This document shows positions 1 to 9,143 of a stretch of DNA of 64,000 nucleotides, in pieces. A program made the position numbers and the translations under genes. This DNA is from Thermoanaerobaculia bacterium (GTDB lineage Bacteria; Acidobacteriota; Thermoanaerobaculia; Gp7-AA8), in the NCBI GenBank assembly GCA_017883205.1, contig JADGNZ010000006.1:1-64000 (forward strand), read 5' to 3'. How positions within the stretch are numbered: the first letter of the stretch is position 1; every line of letters starts with the position of its first letter. The notes beneath the pieces were generated by a model, which was not told the origin of the DNA, did no database searches, and worked only from the letters and a program-made list of their open reading frames with translations.

Positions 1-18
1 ACTCGCACAGCACAACCA

Positions 19-219
19 TCGAGCGCCTTCTCCCCCACGCTTTTGTGGGGGAGAAGGTGGCGAAGCCGGATGAGGGGGCGTTTGATTGTCGCGATAACCC
101 AATTGGAACTGGGCAGTGACTTCCCGTCCATGACCTCATGTCAGTCGATTGCACCGCCCCCTCATCCGCCTTCGGCACCTTCTCCCCTCGCAAAAACCGC
201 GAGGGGAGAAGGCGCTCGA
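19..219. repeat. MITE-like element with terminal inverted repeats, copy 1
   Basis: A non-coding element of about 200 bp is bounded by TCGAGCGCCTTCTCCCC on the left and its complement on the right. Each end is itself a hairpin of CTTCTCCCC against GGGGAGAAG, with a loop of roughly ten bases. The copy at 329-533 is nearly identical and an internally deleted copy lies at 17482-17606. Positions 1-222 and 310-533 also share the sequence just outside the element, so here the unit was duplicated in tandem. No transposase is visible nearby. Bases 1-602 contain no convincing gene. Confidence 0.8.
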
Positions 220-328
220 CGCAAAGGACGCTTAAAAAGTATGAGGAATGCTGATTAGTCGATAGTGGATTAGTCAGGGAATCGCCCGCACTTCCCACAT
301 TGATCGAGTACTCGCGACAGCAAAACCA

Positions 329-533
329 TCGAGCGCCTTCTCCCCCACGCTTTTCAGTGGGGGAGAAGGTGGCGAAGCCGGATGAGGGGGCATTTGATTG
401 TCGCGATAAACGAACTCGAACTGCGCAGTGACTTCCCGGCCATAACCTCATGTCAGTCGATAGCACCGCACCCCTCATCCGCCTTCGGCACCTTCTCCCC
501 TCGCAAAAAACCGCGAGGGGAGAAGGCGCTCGA
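329..533. repeat. MITE-like element with terminal inverted repeats, copy 2
   Basis: This is the second copy of the element at 19-219, with the same TCGAGCGCCTTCTCCCC termini and nested end hairpins and a few substitutions. It ends about 70 bp before the start codon of the PilB-type ATPase. A longer reading frame opening at 450 exists only because this repeat happens to lack stops; I do not count it as coding. Confidence 0.8.
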
Positions 534-602
534 TTGAAGAGTTGTCCGAGAAACACGCGCCCTAGCGGAATTCACCCTCCATCCCTCATCATTCACTCTT
601 CC

Positions 603-2408
603 ATGACCGCCACCGCCCCATCCGCTGGCCGCAAGTCGCGCGAGGTCACGCTCTCCTACCTCGGCGAGATGCTGCAGAACGCCGGCTTCATCGACGACAA
701 GCAGAAGATCGAAGTCGACAACCTCGATCGCCAGCTCCGCGCGCAATCGCGTTCCGCCCGCGCGCGCGGCGAGGACGAGGCCAGTCCGTTCAAGGCGCTG
801 ATGGGGATGAACCTCACCGACGCCAGCGGCAGCGGCACGCGCATCGATGACTTTCTGCTCGCGCGATTGATCGCCGAGGATGCAAGGCTGAAGTTCTTCA
901 AAATCGATCCGCTCAAGCTCGACCTGGAGATGATCGAAGCGAAGATCTCGCGGCCGTTCGCGAAGAAGCACCGCATGACGCCGGTCGCCGTCCGCGACGG
1001 CAAGCTGATCGTCGCGGTCGTCAATCCCTTCGACACCGTCGCTCTCGACACCTACCACCAGATGGTGAAGCAGGAGATCGAGATCGTGGTGTCGTCCGAG
1101 AGCGACATCATGGGCGTCATTACCGAGCAGTACGGTTTCCGCGCCTCGGTGACGAAAGCCGGCCGCGACCTCGGCCGCGGCGCGATCGATCTCTCCAACC
1201 TCGAGCAGTACGTCAAGCTCAAGTCCGGAAACGAGATCGAGACCAGCGACGCGCACATCGTCAACGCCGTCGATTTTCTGCTGCAACACGCCTACGACTC
1301 GCGCGCCAGCGACATCCACATCGAGCCGAAGCGTGAGTCGGCCATGATTCGCTTCCGCATCGACGGCGTGCTGCACGAGATCCAGCGCGTGCCGAAGCTC
1401 GTCAATCTCGCCATCACTTCACGCATCAAGACGATGTGCCGGATGGACATTGCCGAGCGCCGCCGCCCGCAGGATGGCCGCATCAAGACCGAGCGCGAGG
1501 GAAAAGAGGTCGAGCTGCGCGTGTCGACCCTGCCTACTGCGTTTGGCGAGAAGCTGGTGATGCGCATCTTCGATCCCGATGTCCTTCTGCGCGATCTCTC
1601 CGGCCTCGGTTTTTATGAAGACGAGCTGAAGATGTTCGCGGATTGGATCAAGCGTCCGCACGGCATCATCCTCGTCACCGGTCCGACCGGTTCGGGGAAG
1701 ACGGTCACGCTCTACTCGGCGCTCAAATCGCTGGCATCGCCGGAGATCAACATCACGACGATCGAAGATCCGATCGAGATGGTGTGGGACGAGTTCAATC
1801 AGACGTCGGTGCAGACGAAGATCGGCATCACGTTTCCGTCTGCGCTTCGAACGATCCTCCGCCAGGATCCCGACATCATCATGGTCGGCGAGATCCGCGA
1901 TGAAGAGACCGCACAAAATGCGGTTCAGGCGGCCTTGACCGGACACTTGGTCTTCTCGTCGCTGCACACGAACGATTCGGCGACCTCCGTGACGCGCCTG
2001 ATCGACCTCGGCATCCAGCCATTCCTCATCTCCTCGACGCTCGTCGGAACCATGGCCCAACGCTTGATGCGCCGCATCTGCGAAGACTGCAAGCGCAACC
2101 GGCCGCTCAGTGTCGAAGAAGCAGGTATGCTCAACCTGCAGGCGCCGGCCGGCAAACGGATCATCGTCAAAGAAGGCGCCGGCTGTATCCGCTGCCGCAA
2201 CACCGGCTACTTCGGCCGCACCGGAATCTTCGAGATCCTCCCCATCGACAACGCCATCCGCGACCTCATCGACCGCTCCGAAGACTTCCTCAAGATCAAA
2301 GACATGGCCGTCAAACGCGGCATGCGTACGCTGCGGCAAAGCGCGCTGCGCAAACTGGCCGAGGGCGTGACGAGCTTCGAAGAAGTGGTGCGGGTAACGG
2401 GGATTTAG
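603..2408 (+). CDS. PilB/GspE-type secretion or type IV pilus assembly ATPase
   Basis: A 601-residue hexameric traffic ATPase that would power pilus extension or type II secretion at the cytoplasmic face of the inner membrane. An N-terminal MshEN/T2SSE_N-type region (about residues 75-190) precedes the motor. Walker A GPTGSGKT lies near residue 360, the Walker B region DPDIIMVGEIRD near 423, and a zinc-type CxxC pair (CEDC near 493, CIRC near 530) follows. The ATG at 603 is chosen because upstream codons read through a repeat. No pilin, PilC or secretin genes are adjacent, so pilus versus secretion cannot be decided. A GAF-fused paralogue lies at 9144. Confidence 0.9.
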   Translation: MTATAPSAGRKSREVTLSYLGEMLQNAGFIDDKQKIEVDNLDRQLRAQSRSARARGEDEASPFKALMGMNLTDASGSGTRIDDFLLARLIAEDARLKFFKIDPLKLDLEMIEAKISRPFAKKHRMTPVAVRDGKLIVAVVNPFDTVALDTYHQMVKQEIEIVVSSESDIMGVITEQYGFRASVTKAGRDLGRGAIDLSNLEQYVKLKSGNEIETSDAHIVNAVDFLLQHAYDSRASDIHIEPKRESAMIRFRIDGVLHEIQRVPKLVNLAITSRIKTMCRMDIAERRRPQDGRIKTEREGKEVELRVSTLPTAFGEKLVMRIFDPDVLLRDLSGLGFYEDELKMFADWIKRPHGIILVTGPTGSGKTVTLYSALKSLASPEINITTIEDPIEMVWDEFNQTSVQTKIGITFPSALRTILRQDPDIIMVGEIRDEETAQNAVQAALTGHLVFSSLHTNDSATSVTRLIDLGIQPFLISSTLVGTMAQRLMRRICEDCKRNRPLSVEEAGMLNLQAPAGKRIIVKEGAGCIRCRNTGYFGRTGIFEILPIDNAIRDLIDRSEDFLKIKDMAVKRGMRTLRQSALRKLAEGVTSFEEVVRVTGI

Positions 2409-2410
2409 GG

Positions 2411-2445
2411 AAAGGGGTCAGTTTCGGTTTCGACCTGACCCCTTT
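2411..2445. terminator. GGGGTCAG hairpin after the PilB-type ATPase
   Basis: AAAGGGGTCAG is followed after a 13-nt loop by CTGACCCCTTT, giving an 11-bp perfect stem that starts 2 bp past the stop codon. A T-run closes the right arm. It probably works as a terminator in both directions, between this gene and the convergent small gene at 2464. The arms share GGGGTCAG with the larger element at 2693. Confidence 0.55.
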
Positions 2446-2463
2446 GCCGCGCGGTGCAAGAAA

Positions 2464-2673
2464 CTACGGCTCAATATCCCACGGCTTCTCCCACCACCGC
2501 AGCTCGACACATCGCGATCGCGAGACCTCGTAATAGATCTTCTGAAGCTCGAGCAATTTGCGGAACTTGTCGGTAAGCGACGACGATCGCTGCCCGGCAG
2601 GCAGTCCGTGCTTGGCTTCGTACAGGCGGGCAATCAGTTCGTCGCTGGGTCTTTCGGGAGGTTCCGACGCCAT
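2464..2673 (-). CDS. Small conserved-looking hypothetical protein (69 aa)
   Basis: A 69-residue basic, probably helical cytoplasmic protein beginning MASEPPERPSDELIARLYEA and ending in a Trp-rich tail (RWWEKPWDIEP). I do not recognise a family. The ATG at 2673 is preferred because a good -10 box (TATACT) ends 6 nt upstream; the longer frame starting at 2736 would translate the palindromic element. It converges on the PilB-type ATPase gene and diverges from the VWFA gene across the element at 2693. A real but uncharacterised small gene is the most likely reading. Confidence 0.5.
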   Translation of the reverse strand: MASEPPERPSDELIARLYEAKHGLPAGQRSSSLTDKFRKLLELQKIYYEVSRSRCVELRWWEKPWDIEP

Positions 2674-2679
2674 CGCCCG

Positions 2680-2685
2680 AGTATA
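2680..2685 (-). promoter_or_regulatory. Leaderless-type -10 box TATACT
   Basis: TATACT on the minus strand ends 6 nt before the ATG at 2673, with no Shine-Dalgarno sequence between. This matches the TANNNT-N6-12-start pattern seen repeatedly in the window. Confidence 0.45.
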
Positions 2686-2692
2686 CGACTCG

Positions 2693-2790
2693 CGGAAGGG
2701 GTCAGACCGAAAGTGAAAGTGACGGAAAATGACCATGACACGGGCCCAAGACAGTTTCCGTCACTTTCACTTTCGGTCTGACCCCTTCCG
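2693..2790. repeat. GGGGTCAGACCGAAAG palindromic element, copy A
   Basis: An interspersed element with long inverted arms that begin CGGAAGGGGTCAGACC and continue AAAGTGAAAGTGAC, around a spacer of about 35 bp. Copies B (6741-6833) and C (8999-9091) conserve the arms and part of the spacer. Copy A ends 2 bp before the first possible ATG of the VWFA gene and copy B begins 1 bp after that gene's stop. It is short, palindromic and non-coding, like REP- or MITE-type elements; no transposase is present in the window. Confidence 0.85.
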
Positions 2791-2828
2791 TTATGATCGC
2801 CGGGCTCGTTGCAGCCCGGAGATCCCGA

Positions 2829-5800
2829 TTGAATCCTCGCTCGGCATTGGTTCTCGCTCTTTTCTTCGCGACCCCGGTGTTCGCGCAGGTTACCGAACGG
2901 ATCGATGTTTCCGCGATCGAAGTGCCGGTAGTCGTCCGCGACGCGAAAGGGAACGTTCCGGCCGGACTCACGCCGTCGGATTTCGTGCTGCTCGAGGACG
3001 GGAAGCCGCAGCAGATCATCGGCGTCGCCTATCCCGTGCAGGCGATTGCGACCGAATCCGCGCCGTCTCCGTCTGCGCCGGTTGCGCCGATTGCGGCCGC
3101 GCCCGCCCGACGGTGGCAGGTCGTCATCTTCATCCAGCAGTCGCTCTCGACAACGCGTGGCCTGAGTGGCGCACTCAAGGATCTGGCTTCGCACGCCGGC
3201 GAGCTGGTGGCACTCGGCGATGTGCAGATCGTGGGCGACGAGGGAGCGACGCCGCACGTCATTGCGCCCGCAACGAACAACGCCGAAACGCTGCGGACCA
3301 CGCTTCTCGATCTGGCGCCGAAGATTCGTGGTCAGGAGCTGATCACCCGGCTACGGGCGGACTTTGTCGCAGATGAACAAGCGGATGCCGGGAACCGGGA
3401 TCCATCATCGGCTCCGTCATCGGCTCCGTCATCGTCAGTGCCGCAGCGGAGCACCGGGCAATCCGTTCGCGCCATGGCGAACGCCCGGTTCGAGGCGCAG
3501 ATCGTCCGCGCGCGGCAGGATGCGATGCTGACCTGGACGTCACGTAACCAGGAGCCCGGGCGTCCGCATGCGCTCCTCGTTGTCACGGACGGTTACGACC
3601 TCGAGCCATACGACTTCTATGGCAGGCCGGATGGTGAGCGGGACACCGACTTGCGCGGCCTCGGATCCGCTCCGCACCAGGCGGAGATCGCCCAGGCGAT
3701 GGCGGCTAGCGGCTGGACGATCCTTAGCTTCGCTCCCGGCTGGATGAATAGCGCCGGATCGCCAACCTTCGATGTGTCGAACGCGGGGCGCGGCCGGCTG
3801 AATGACTTCGTCAAGTCTCCTGACGGCGGCATCGTGTCGCCCAACGCATTGAACATCCATCCGCTCGATCCGTTGCGCACATTGGCCGACGAGACCGGCG
3901 GAAGCGTGCAGACAAACGGGGCGAAGCTGGGCACCGATCTCGACCAGCTCGCGAACCGCATCGTGATCACGTACCAGCTACACCGGCCGCGAGACGGACG
4001 CGCGCACCACATCGAAGTCAAATCCCTGCGGCCAGGCATAAGCGTGCTTGCTCAGCGTTCCGTGGTCTCCGGAACGCCCGAAGCGCTGGCGGCGGCGCGG
4101 GCGACACTGCTTGCGGCCGATGCAAGCGAAGAGCGCGGGGAGTTGCCGGTGCGATGCACGGTCCGCCAAGTCGCCATTTCGAAGAACGCGAAGGACATCA
4201 CCTCGGAGCTCCTGGCCTTCGTCACGCTCACGCCGATCGATGCCGTCCGCTCGGGACTCACTGCCGGAACGCTGCGTTTCTCCATCGCGGTCCGTTCTGC
4301 CGGCGCGCCGCCTGTGACCATCTCGAAGCGCATGGAGAACCTCGACCTTTCGAAGCAGGCGAACTGGCGCATCGATTTTCAGGTGCATCACGAGCCCGGC
4401 GCGGTTATCGGAGTGGTCGCGGAAGAGATGGCCACAGGAGCGTGGGGTGGCGTGAGCTGCGGCGGTGCGGGGACTCCGGCCACTGCAGCCGAGACGAGTC
4501 CCTCTCTTCCGCCGTCCGGGAAGTGGAAGACACTGCCTGACGCCCTTGCGGCAGCGCAGGCGAGTGGAAGTCTCGTACTCCTCGATCTTCTTCCTACTGT
4601 CGGGGAGCAGATCAATCTGCATCGGACGCGCGCTAAGTTCAGAAGGCAGGAAGACGAATGGCTCGCTGCGGCGGAAAAGAATCCTGCCACGGCCCGGGCG
4701 ATGGAGGGGATGGTGCTCGCCGCGGCAGACGCCTCCGGTCTTAGGCGCTATCCCGATCTCCAGCGGACCTACGAAAGGAAGCGGCAACTGCTGGTCGTCG
4801 ACCCCTGGGGTGGCTTTGTTGGGAAGCCAAGGGGCGCCTATATCGACCAGAACATGTTCGCCGGCGACCTCAACGAGTTGCGCCGGCAGACGGCCACCTT
4901 CGTCCGCGCCGCCAAGGCCTTTCACGAAGGAAAGATCGGGCCAGCACTTGTGCTCCGTGGTGGTGCGCTGCTCGATGCCGGAGCCACAGACGCGGCAAAG
5001 GATGCTTTCCGGCTCGGCTACGCGACGGCGCAAAAGACCAACGACATTGAAACGATGCAGGGTGCACAGATCGGACTGGCGGCCATCGACCTTCCCGCGC
5101 AGAAGGCGGTGCGGTCGCTGGAAGAGATCACGGAGCATCCTGCCACCAGCGAGATCGGTGCCCGAGCCTGGATGTTGCTCGGGCACACGTATCGACAGAA
5201 CCGCGCTACGAAGCAGGCCATCGATGCCTACCAGAAATCGTTCGCGCTGGCGGCGAAACCGTCGATGCTGGCCGAAGCAGCGCGGCGGCACCTCGAGACA
5301 CTTGGCTCCGAACCTGAATCCGAACTGCGCGCCGCTCTGGCCGCGGACAGTGTCCATCTGCTCTACCCGCACAAAGACGTGATGTTTGGCAATGTCGACT
5401 TCGGCATCGCCGCTCCGGATGACGCCGCGCGCGTGGAGGTCTATCTCGACGATGTACGCGTCGCTGAGCTGACCCGTAATCCCTTCGTCACGAGAATAAA
5501 CCTCGGCAAGACTCCGCAGCCGCGCACGATACGCGCCGTCGCATTCGATTCTCAGGGCCGCAAGCTCGGCGAAGAGAAGGTGACGCTCAACGACATTGCC
5601 GGCGCGCTTGGCGTCGCTATCGTTGCGCCTACCAATGCGTCAGTGCGCTCGCGGACCACCGTGGAAGTGAAGCCGCGTGTCCCGCAGGGCACCCATCTCG
5701 ATGGCGTGGACCTCTATTGGAACGAGACGAAGATGGCCACGATGACCGAAGAACCGTTCCGCCATGAGCTCGTGCTGCCTTCACCGTCTGCGTCCGGCTT

Positions 5801-6740
5801 CATCCGCGTTGTCGCGCGCGCCAGCGACGGCACGGCCGCCGAGGACGTGAAGATGATCAACGCGGGCGGCGCCGCGGAGCAGATGCGCGTCGATGCGGTG
5901 CAGGTCTACGCCATCGTGCAGGACCGCAGCGGACACTACATCGATGGACTGAAAGCATCCGACTTCGTCGTCAAGGAAGATGGACGCAAGGTCACACCAG
6001 AGCTCCAAAGCGGAAGCGGCGATCCCATCTCCATCGGCATGGCTCTCGATACCTCGGCCAGCATGCAGGTGGTCATGAACGACGTGATGGACTACGCGAA
6101 TGAGTTCGTCGCGAATTCGCTGGGCGCGGCGGATCAGACATTCGTCACCGCGTTTGATACAGCGCCCCATCTCGTGCAGCCGCTGACGAACAATCGCAAG
6201 CAGCTTACGAACGCGATCTACGATCTGCATGCCGCTGGCGTTAGCACGGCCATCTGGGATGCGGTGCTCTACTCGCTGCAACAATTCCGCGGCGTGTCCG
6301 GCAAGCGCGCGCTGGTCGTCTTCACGGATGCCTTCAACAACGCGGGGACGGCAACGCCGGCGTCGGACCTGCAGTACGCGCGCGAAGTCGGAGTGCCCGT
6401 CTACTTCGTGGAGATCTTCGCCGGAACGCGATGGCCGGACATGCCACCGATCAATCCAGGCATGAACTATTTCGAAGGGCGAGCTGGCCCCGCGCCCTTG
6501 TCAATCGATGAGATCGGCATCAAACACCTGACCGAGTCGACCGGCGGCGCGTATTTTCGCTTCGCGGGCAAGAAGGATCTGCCGCATATTTTCTCGCAGA
6601 TCCGCGACGACACGCGCGGCCAGTACCTGCTCTCATACGTCTCGCCGGGCACCGCTCCGCGCGGGAACCTTCGCCGCATCAGCGTGCAAGTCCCAGGCAA
6701 ACAAGTGATCGTGCGTGCCACAAGCGGCTACTACCCGTAG
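2829..6740 (+). CDS. Secreted VWFA-domain protein of the acidobacterial type
   Basis: A very large exported protein (1303 residues from this start). A signal peptide (NPRSALVLALFFATPVFA) leads into a beta-rich motif (VVVRDAKGNVPAGLTPSDF) typical of acidobacterial VWFA proteins, then a first VWA-like domain whose metal site is degenerate (IFIQQSLS instead of DxSxS). A TPR-like helical stretch occupies the middle (about 690-860). Ig-like segments and a second motif copy (VYAIVQDRSGHYIDGLKASD) lead into a C-terminal VWA with an intact site (LDTSAS). Start: TTG at 2829 has GGAG 7 nt upstream and gives a clean signal peptide; the in-frame ATG at 2793 is an alternative lacking a ribosome site. The partner is unknown; adhesion or envelope-complex assembly is inferred. 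Confidence 0.85.
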   Translation: MNPRSALVLALFFATPVFAQVTERIDVSAIEVPVVVRDAKGNVPAGLTPSDFVLLEDGKPQQIIGVAYPVQAIATESAPSPSAPVAPIAAAPARRWQVVIFIQQSLSTTRGLSGALKDLASHAGELVALGDVQIVGDEGATPHVIAPATNNAETLRTTLLDLAPKIRGQELITRLRADFVADEQADAGNRDPSSAPSSAPSSSVPQRSTGQSVRAMANARFEAQIVRARQDAMLTWTSRNQEPGRPHALLVVTDGYDLEPYDFYGRPDGERDTDLRGLGSAPHQAEIAQAMAASGWTILSFAPGWMNSAGSPTFDVSNAGRGRLNDFVKSPDGGIVSPNALNIHPLDPLRTLADETGGSVQTNGAKLGTDLDQLANRIVITYQLHRPRDGRAHHIEVKSLRPGISVLAQRSVVSGTPEALAAARATLLAADASEERGELPVRCTVRQVAISKNAKDITSELLAFVTLTPIDAVRSGLTAGTLRFSIAVRSAGAPPVTISKRMENLDLSKQANWRIDFQVHHEPGAVIGVVAEEMATGAWGGVSCGGAGTPATAAETSPSLPPSGKWKTLPDALAAAQASGSLVLLDLLPTVGEQINLHRTRAKFRRQEDEWLAAAEKNPATARAMEGMVLAAADASGLRRYPDLQRTYERKRQLLVVDPWGGFVGKPRGAYIDQNMFAGDLNELRRQTATFVRAAKAFHEGKIGPALVLRGGALLDAGATDAAKDAFRLGYATAQKTNDIETMQGAQIGLAAIDLPAQKAVRSLEEITEHPATSEIGARAWMLLGHTYRQNRATKQAIDAYQKSFALAAKPSMLAEAARRHLETLGSEPESELRAALAADSVHLLYPHKDVMFGNVDFGIAAPDDAARVEVYLDDVRVAELTRNPFVTRINLGKTPQPRTIRAVAFDSQGRKLGEEKVTLNDIAGALGVAIVAPTNASVRSRTTVEVKPRVPQGTHLDGVDLYWNETKMATMTEEPFRHELVLPSPSASGFIRVVARASDGTAAEDVKMINAGGAAEQMRVDAVQVYAIVQDRSGHYIDGLKASDFVVKEDGRKVTPELQSGSGDPISIGMALDTSASMQVVMNDVMDYANEFVANSLGAADQTFVTAFDTAPHLVQPLTNNRKQLTNAIYDLHAAGVSTAIWDAVLYSLQQFRGVSGKRALVVFTDAFNNAGTATPASDLQYAREVGVPVYFVEIFAGTRWPDMPPINPGMNYFEGRAGPAPLSIDEIGIKHLTESTGGAYFRFAGKKDLPHIFSQIRDDTRGQYLLSYVSPGTAPRGNLRRISVQVPGKQVIVRATSGYYP

Positions 6741-6833
6741 AAGGGGTCAGACCGAAAGTGAAAGTGACGGAAAATGGCCATGGCACGGTCCCCAAGACAG
6801 TTTCCGGCACTTTCACTTTCGGTCTGACCCCTT
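6741..6833. repeat. GGGGTCAGACCGAAAG palindromic element, copy B
   Basis: A 93-bp copy of the element at 2693, starting at the base after the VWFA stop codon. Its right arm supplies the last residues (KGSDRK) and the stop codon of the convergent chemoreceptor gene, so it invaded or replaced that gene's 3' end. Confidence 0.85.
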
Positions 6834-8927
6834 CGCCACGATCTTCTCGAAGCGTTCGCCGCTGCGCGCGAGCGTGCGCACGGTCTCGGTCAGCTCCTCG
6901 GCCAGCTCGTTGTTCTGCCGCGCGATGTCGCGCATGGAGCTCGATGCGTTCGACACCTCTTCGATCTGGCCGAGCTGCGAACGGACGATGTCGCGGATCG
7001 TTCTTGCATCGACATCGATCTGCTCCAGCGCCTCGGCGATGCCGCGAGCGGCCGTCGACTGATGGTCACTCGCTGCGCGCACCTGCGCGGCGATGTTGTG
7101 CACGGACTCCGCTTCCTCGGCCAGCAGCCTCGCGGCCTGCGCCTGCTCGTTGATGGAGCGGCGGTTCTGGCCGAGGTGATCGCTCATCTTCGATGCTGTG
7201 CCGTGGAGATTGCGCGTGGCATCGGCCTGCAACTGGAGCGATGCGGAAATGCGCTCGGACATCTCGAACGATGACGTTGACGACTCGACGATGCGCCCGA
7301 GGGATGTGCTGGCGTTGCGCGCCAGGCTGACGGTGCCGCGGACGCGCTCGACGCCGTCGCGCATCGCAGCAACCGCGGCCTCGGATGCGGACCGCACTCC
7401 CTTCACGATCGCGCTGATCTCGTTCGTCGATTTGCGCGTCTGTTCCGCCAGCTCGCGCATCTCCTCGGCCACCACGTTGAATCCACGCCCGTGCTCCCCG
7501 GCCTGGGCCGCGATGATGGCGGCGTTCAACGCAAGAAGGTTCGTCTTATGTGTGACCGCGGTGACCACTTCGAGGATCTGACCGATCTCGCCGACGCGGC
7601 TCTCGAGATCCGCCAGTACCCGCGCAGCGTGCTCGGTCAATTCCTGCGAGTGCTCGATCCCGGTCACGGTCTCGTCGACTGCCGAGCGCCCGGCCATGGC
7701 CTCCTCGCGAGCGCGCCGCGAGAGGTCTGCGGTGGCACGCGCAGACGAGCCCAGTTCGCGCGTTGTCGCTTCCATCTCGGAGACGAAAGTCAGGACGTTG
7801 TCTCCGGCTGCGCCCAGCTCCGCCGTCATCGTCGCCATCTGGATCGCCACGGCTGACATCTGCGTCGTCGAGGAAGAGGTCTTGGCCGCGGAGTCGAAGA
7901 GTTGCGACATGCTCGTTCGCACCTGCTCGCTCGAAGCCCGCAGTTCGGTTGCACGTGCCGCCGAATCCTCGGTGTTCTTCGTGACCTGCTCCGTCGAGCG
8001 AACGACCTGTTCGGTGATGTTGCGGACGCTGATGAGCGATTGCGCGGAGCGCTCCGCGAGCTGCGACTGCCCTTGCGAGCGGATCAGGAGTTTGTCGCTG
8101 CCATCAGTCATGACTCGAATGCCGTCGGTGATCGCACCGCCGCTTTCGTTGATCGCCCGCGTCTGCGTTTCGAGCGATTCCGCCATCCGGTTGAAGGAGC
8201 GGGCAAGCTCGCCGATCTCGTCATTACTTTCTGCCTGGATGCGCGTTGACAACTCGCCCGCGGCGATGCGCTCCGTGCCAGCGACGAGCTTGTTCACGGG
8301 ACGGGTGATCCCCCGGGATAGTACGACCGAGGCGATGGAAAGTACGATGAGGGCGAAGAGTGTGCCGAAGCCGATGGTAAGGAACGTTCTCTGCGCGGTG
8401 GCCGTGGCTTCGCTGGCCCGTGCCTTGAGCACTTCTGTCTCCAGCGCTTCGATATCGGTGACCGCACTGCGGATGGCAGCAATCGCCGCGGTACTGCGGC
8501 CGGCGCGGAGGTCCGCGATCACGGCATCGAGGCCGCTCTTGTCGCGAACGTCGATCTCGCGATTGAGCTCGCGAATGACGCCCGCGACGAGCGGATCGAG
8601 CGCATCGATGCGGCTGCGCATCAAAGGATCGCGGCGCTTGAGATCGGCGATGCTTCGTGCCAGCGTGGCCGTCGAGCGCTGGTACGCGTCCCGATAGGCA
8701 GGCTCGCCGGTGAGCAGGTAGCCTCGCTGCTCATTCTCCGCGCCGCGCAGATTGGCGACGAGCTGTTCGAGATCCCACAGGAACTGCCGCGCCTGCGCGC
8801 GCGCCGCCGTGACAGCCACCAGCCGTTGTGTGTCGTAAATGGCGATCGATCCGATGACCACGAGGATCACCAGGCTCAGCCCGAAGACTCCTCGCAGCTT
8901 GGTGGCGACAGAAATCCGGATCATCAA
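6813..8927 (-). CDS. Methyl-accepting chemotaxis protein with CHASE3-like sensor
   Basis: A 704-residue inner-membrane chemoreceptor. A first transmembrane helix (about 12-32), a periplasmic all-helical CHASE3-like domain (about 40-180, with [18 protein letters not shown]), a second helix (about 185-207), HAMP (about 208-260, [20 protein letters not shown]) and a long coiled-coil signalling domain follow in order. The tip region reads [20 protein letters not shown], recognisably the CheA/CheW-binding hairpin but with Ile-Ile for the usual Ile-Glu. The last residues come from the palindromic element. No CheA, CheW or CheR genes are nearby. Its position beside two PilB-type ATPases would fit pilus-linked motility, but that is inference. 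Confidence 0.9.
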   Translation of the reverse strand: MMIRISVATKLRGVFGLSLVILVVIGSIAIYDTQRLVAVTAARAQARQFLWDLEQLVANLRGAENEQRGYLLTGEPAYRDAYQRSTATLARSIADLKRRDPLMRSRIDALDPLVAGVIRELNREIDVRDKSGLDAVIADLRAGRSTAAIAAIRSAVTDIEALETEVLKARASEATATAQRTFLTIGFGTLFALIVLSIASVVLSRGITRPVNKLVAGTERIAAGELSTRIQAESNDEIGELARSFNRMAESLETQTRAINESGGAITDGIRVMTDGSDKLLIRSQGQSQLAERSAQSLISVRNITEQVVRSTEQVTKNTEDSAARATELRASSEQVRTSMSQLFDSAAKTSSSTTQMSAVAIQMATMTAELGAAGDNVLTFVSEMEATTRELGSSARATADLSRRAREEAMAGRSAVDETVTGIEHSQELTEHAARVLADLESRVGEIGQILEVVTAVTHKTNLLALNAAIIAAQAGEHGRGFNVVAEEMRELAEQTRKSTNEISAIVKGVRSASEAAVAAMRDGVERVRGTVSLARNASTSLGRIVESSTSSFEMSERISASLQLQADATRNLHGTASKMSDHLGQNRRSINEQAQAARLLAEEAESVHNIAAQVRAASDHQSTAARGIAEALEQIDVDARTIRDIVRSQLGQIEEVSNASSSMRDIARQNNELAEELTETVRTLARSGERFEKIVAKGSDRK

Positions 8928-8998
8928 TCGTTGGCTCAGTGGGTTCGCTCAGAACGGCTGTTGGCGCGCATAGTAATGCTTCGCGCTCTCCAATCGGT

Positions 8999-9091
8999 AA
9001 GGGGTCAGACCGAAAGTGAAAGTGACGAAAAGTGACTACGACGTCGGCTCTAAGACAATTCCCGTCACTTTCACTTTCGGTCTGACCCCTT
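8999..9091. repeat. GGGGTCAGACCGAAAG palindromic element, copy C
   Basis: The third copy of the 93-bp element, between the divergent chemoreceptor and GAF-ATPase genes. Arms match copies A and B; the spacer is more diverged. Confidence 0.85.
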
Positions 9092-9143
9092 CCGATATTG
9101 GAGTTTGCGCTATCCTTTTCTGCCACTTGGGAGAATCCAGACA

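Noticed and set aside
450-602. A 51-residue N-terminal extension of the first ATPase
   Set aside because: These codons lie mostly in the MITE-like element and have no counterpart in PilB/GspE proteins.
453-1376. A 307-residue frame antisense to the PilB-type ATPase
   Set aside because: It is a shadow of the real gene: His/Asp/Val-rich composition typical of antisense frames in GC-rich DNA, no domain, no start signal.
2700-9060. Short frames encoding [11 protein letters not shown] in three places
   Set aside because: They are translations of the arms of the 93-bp palindromic element, repeated only because the DNA is repeated.
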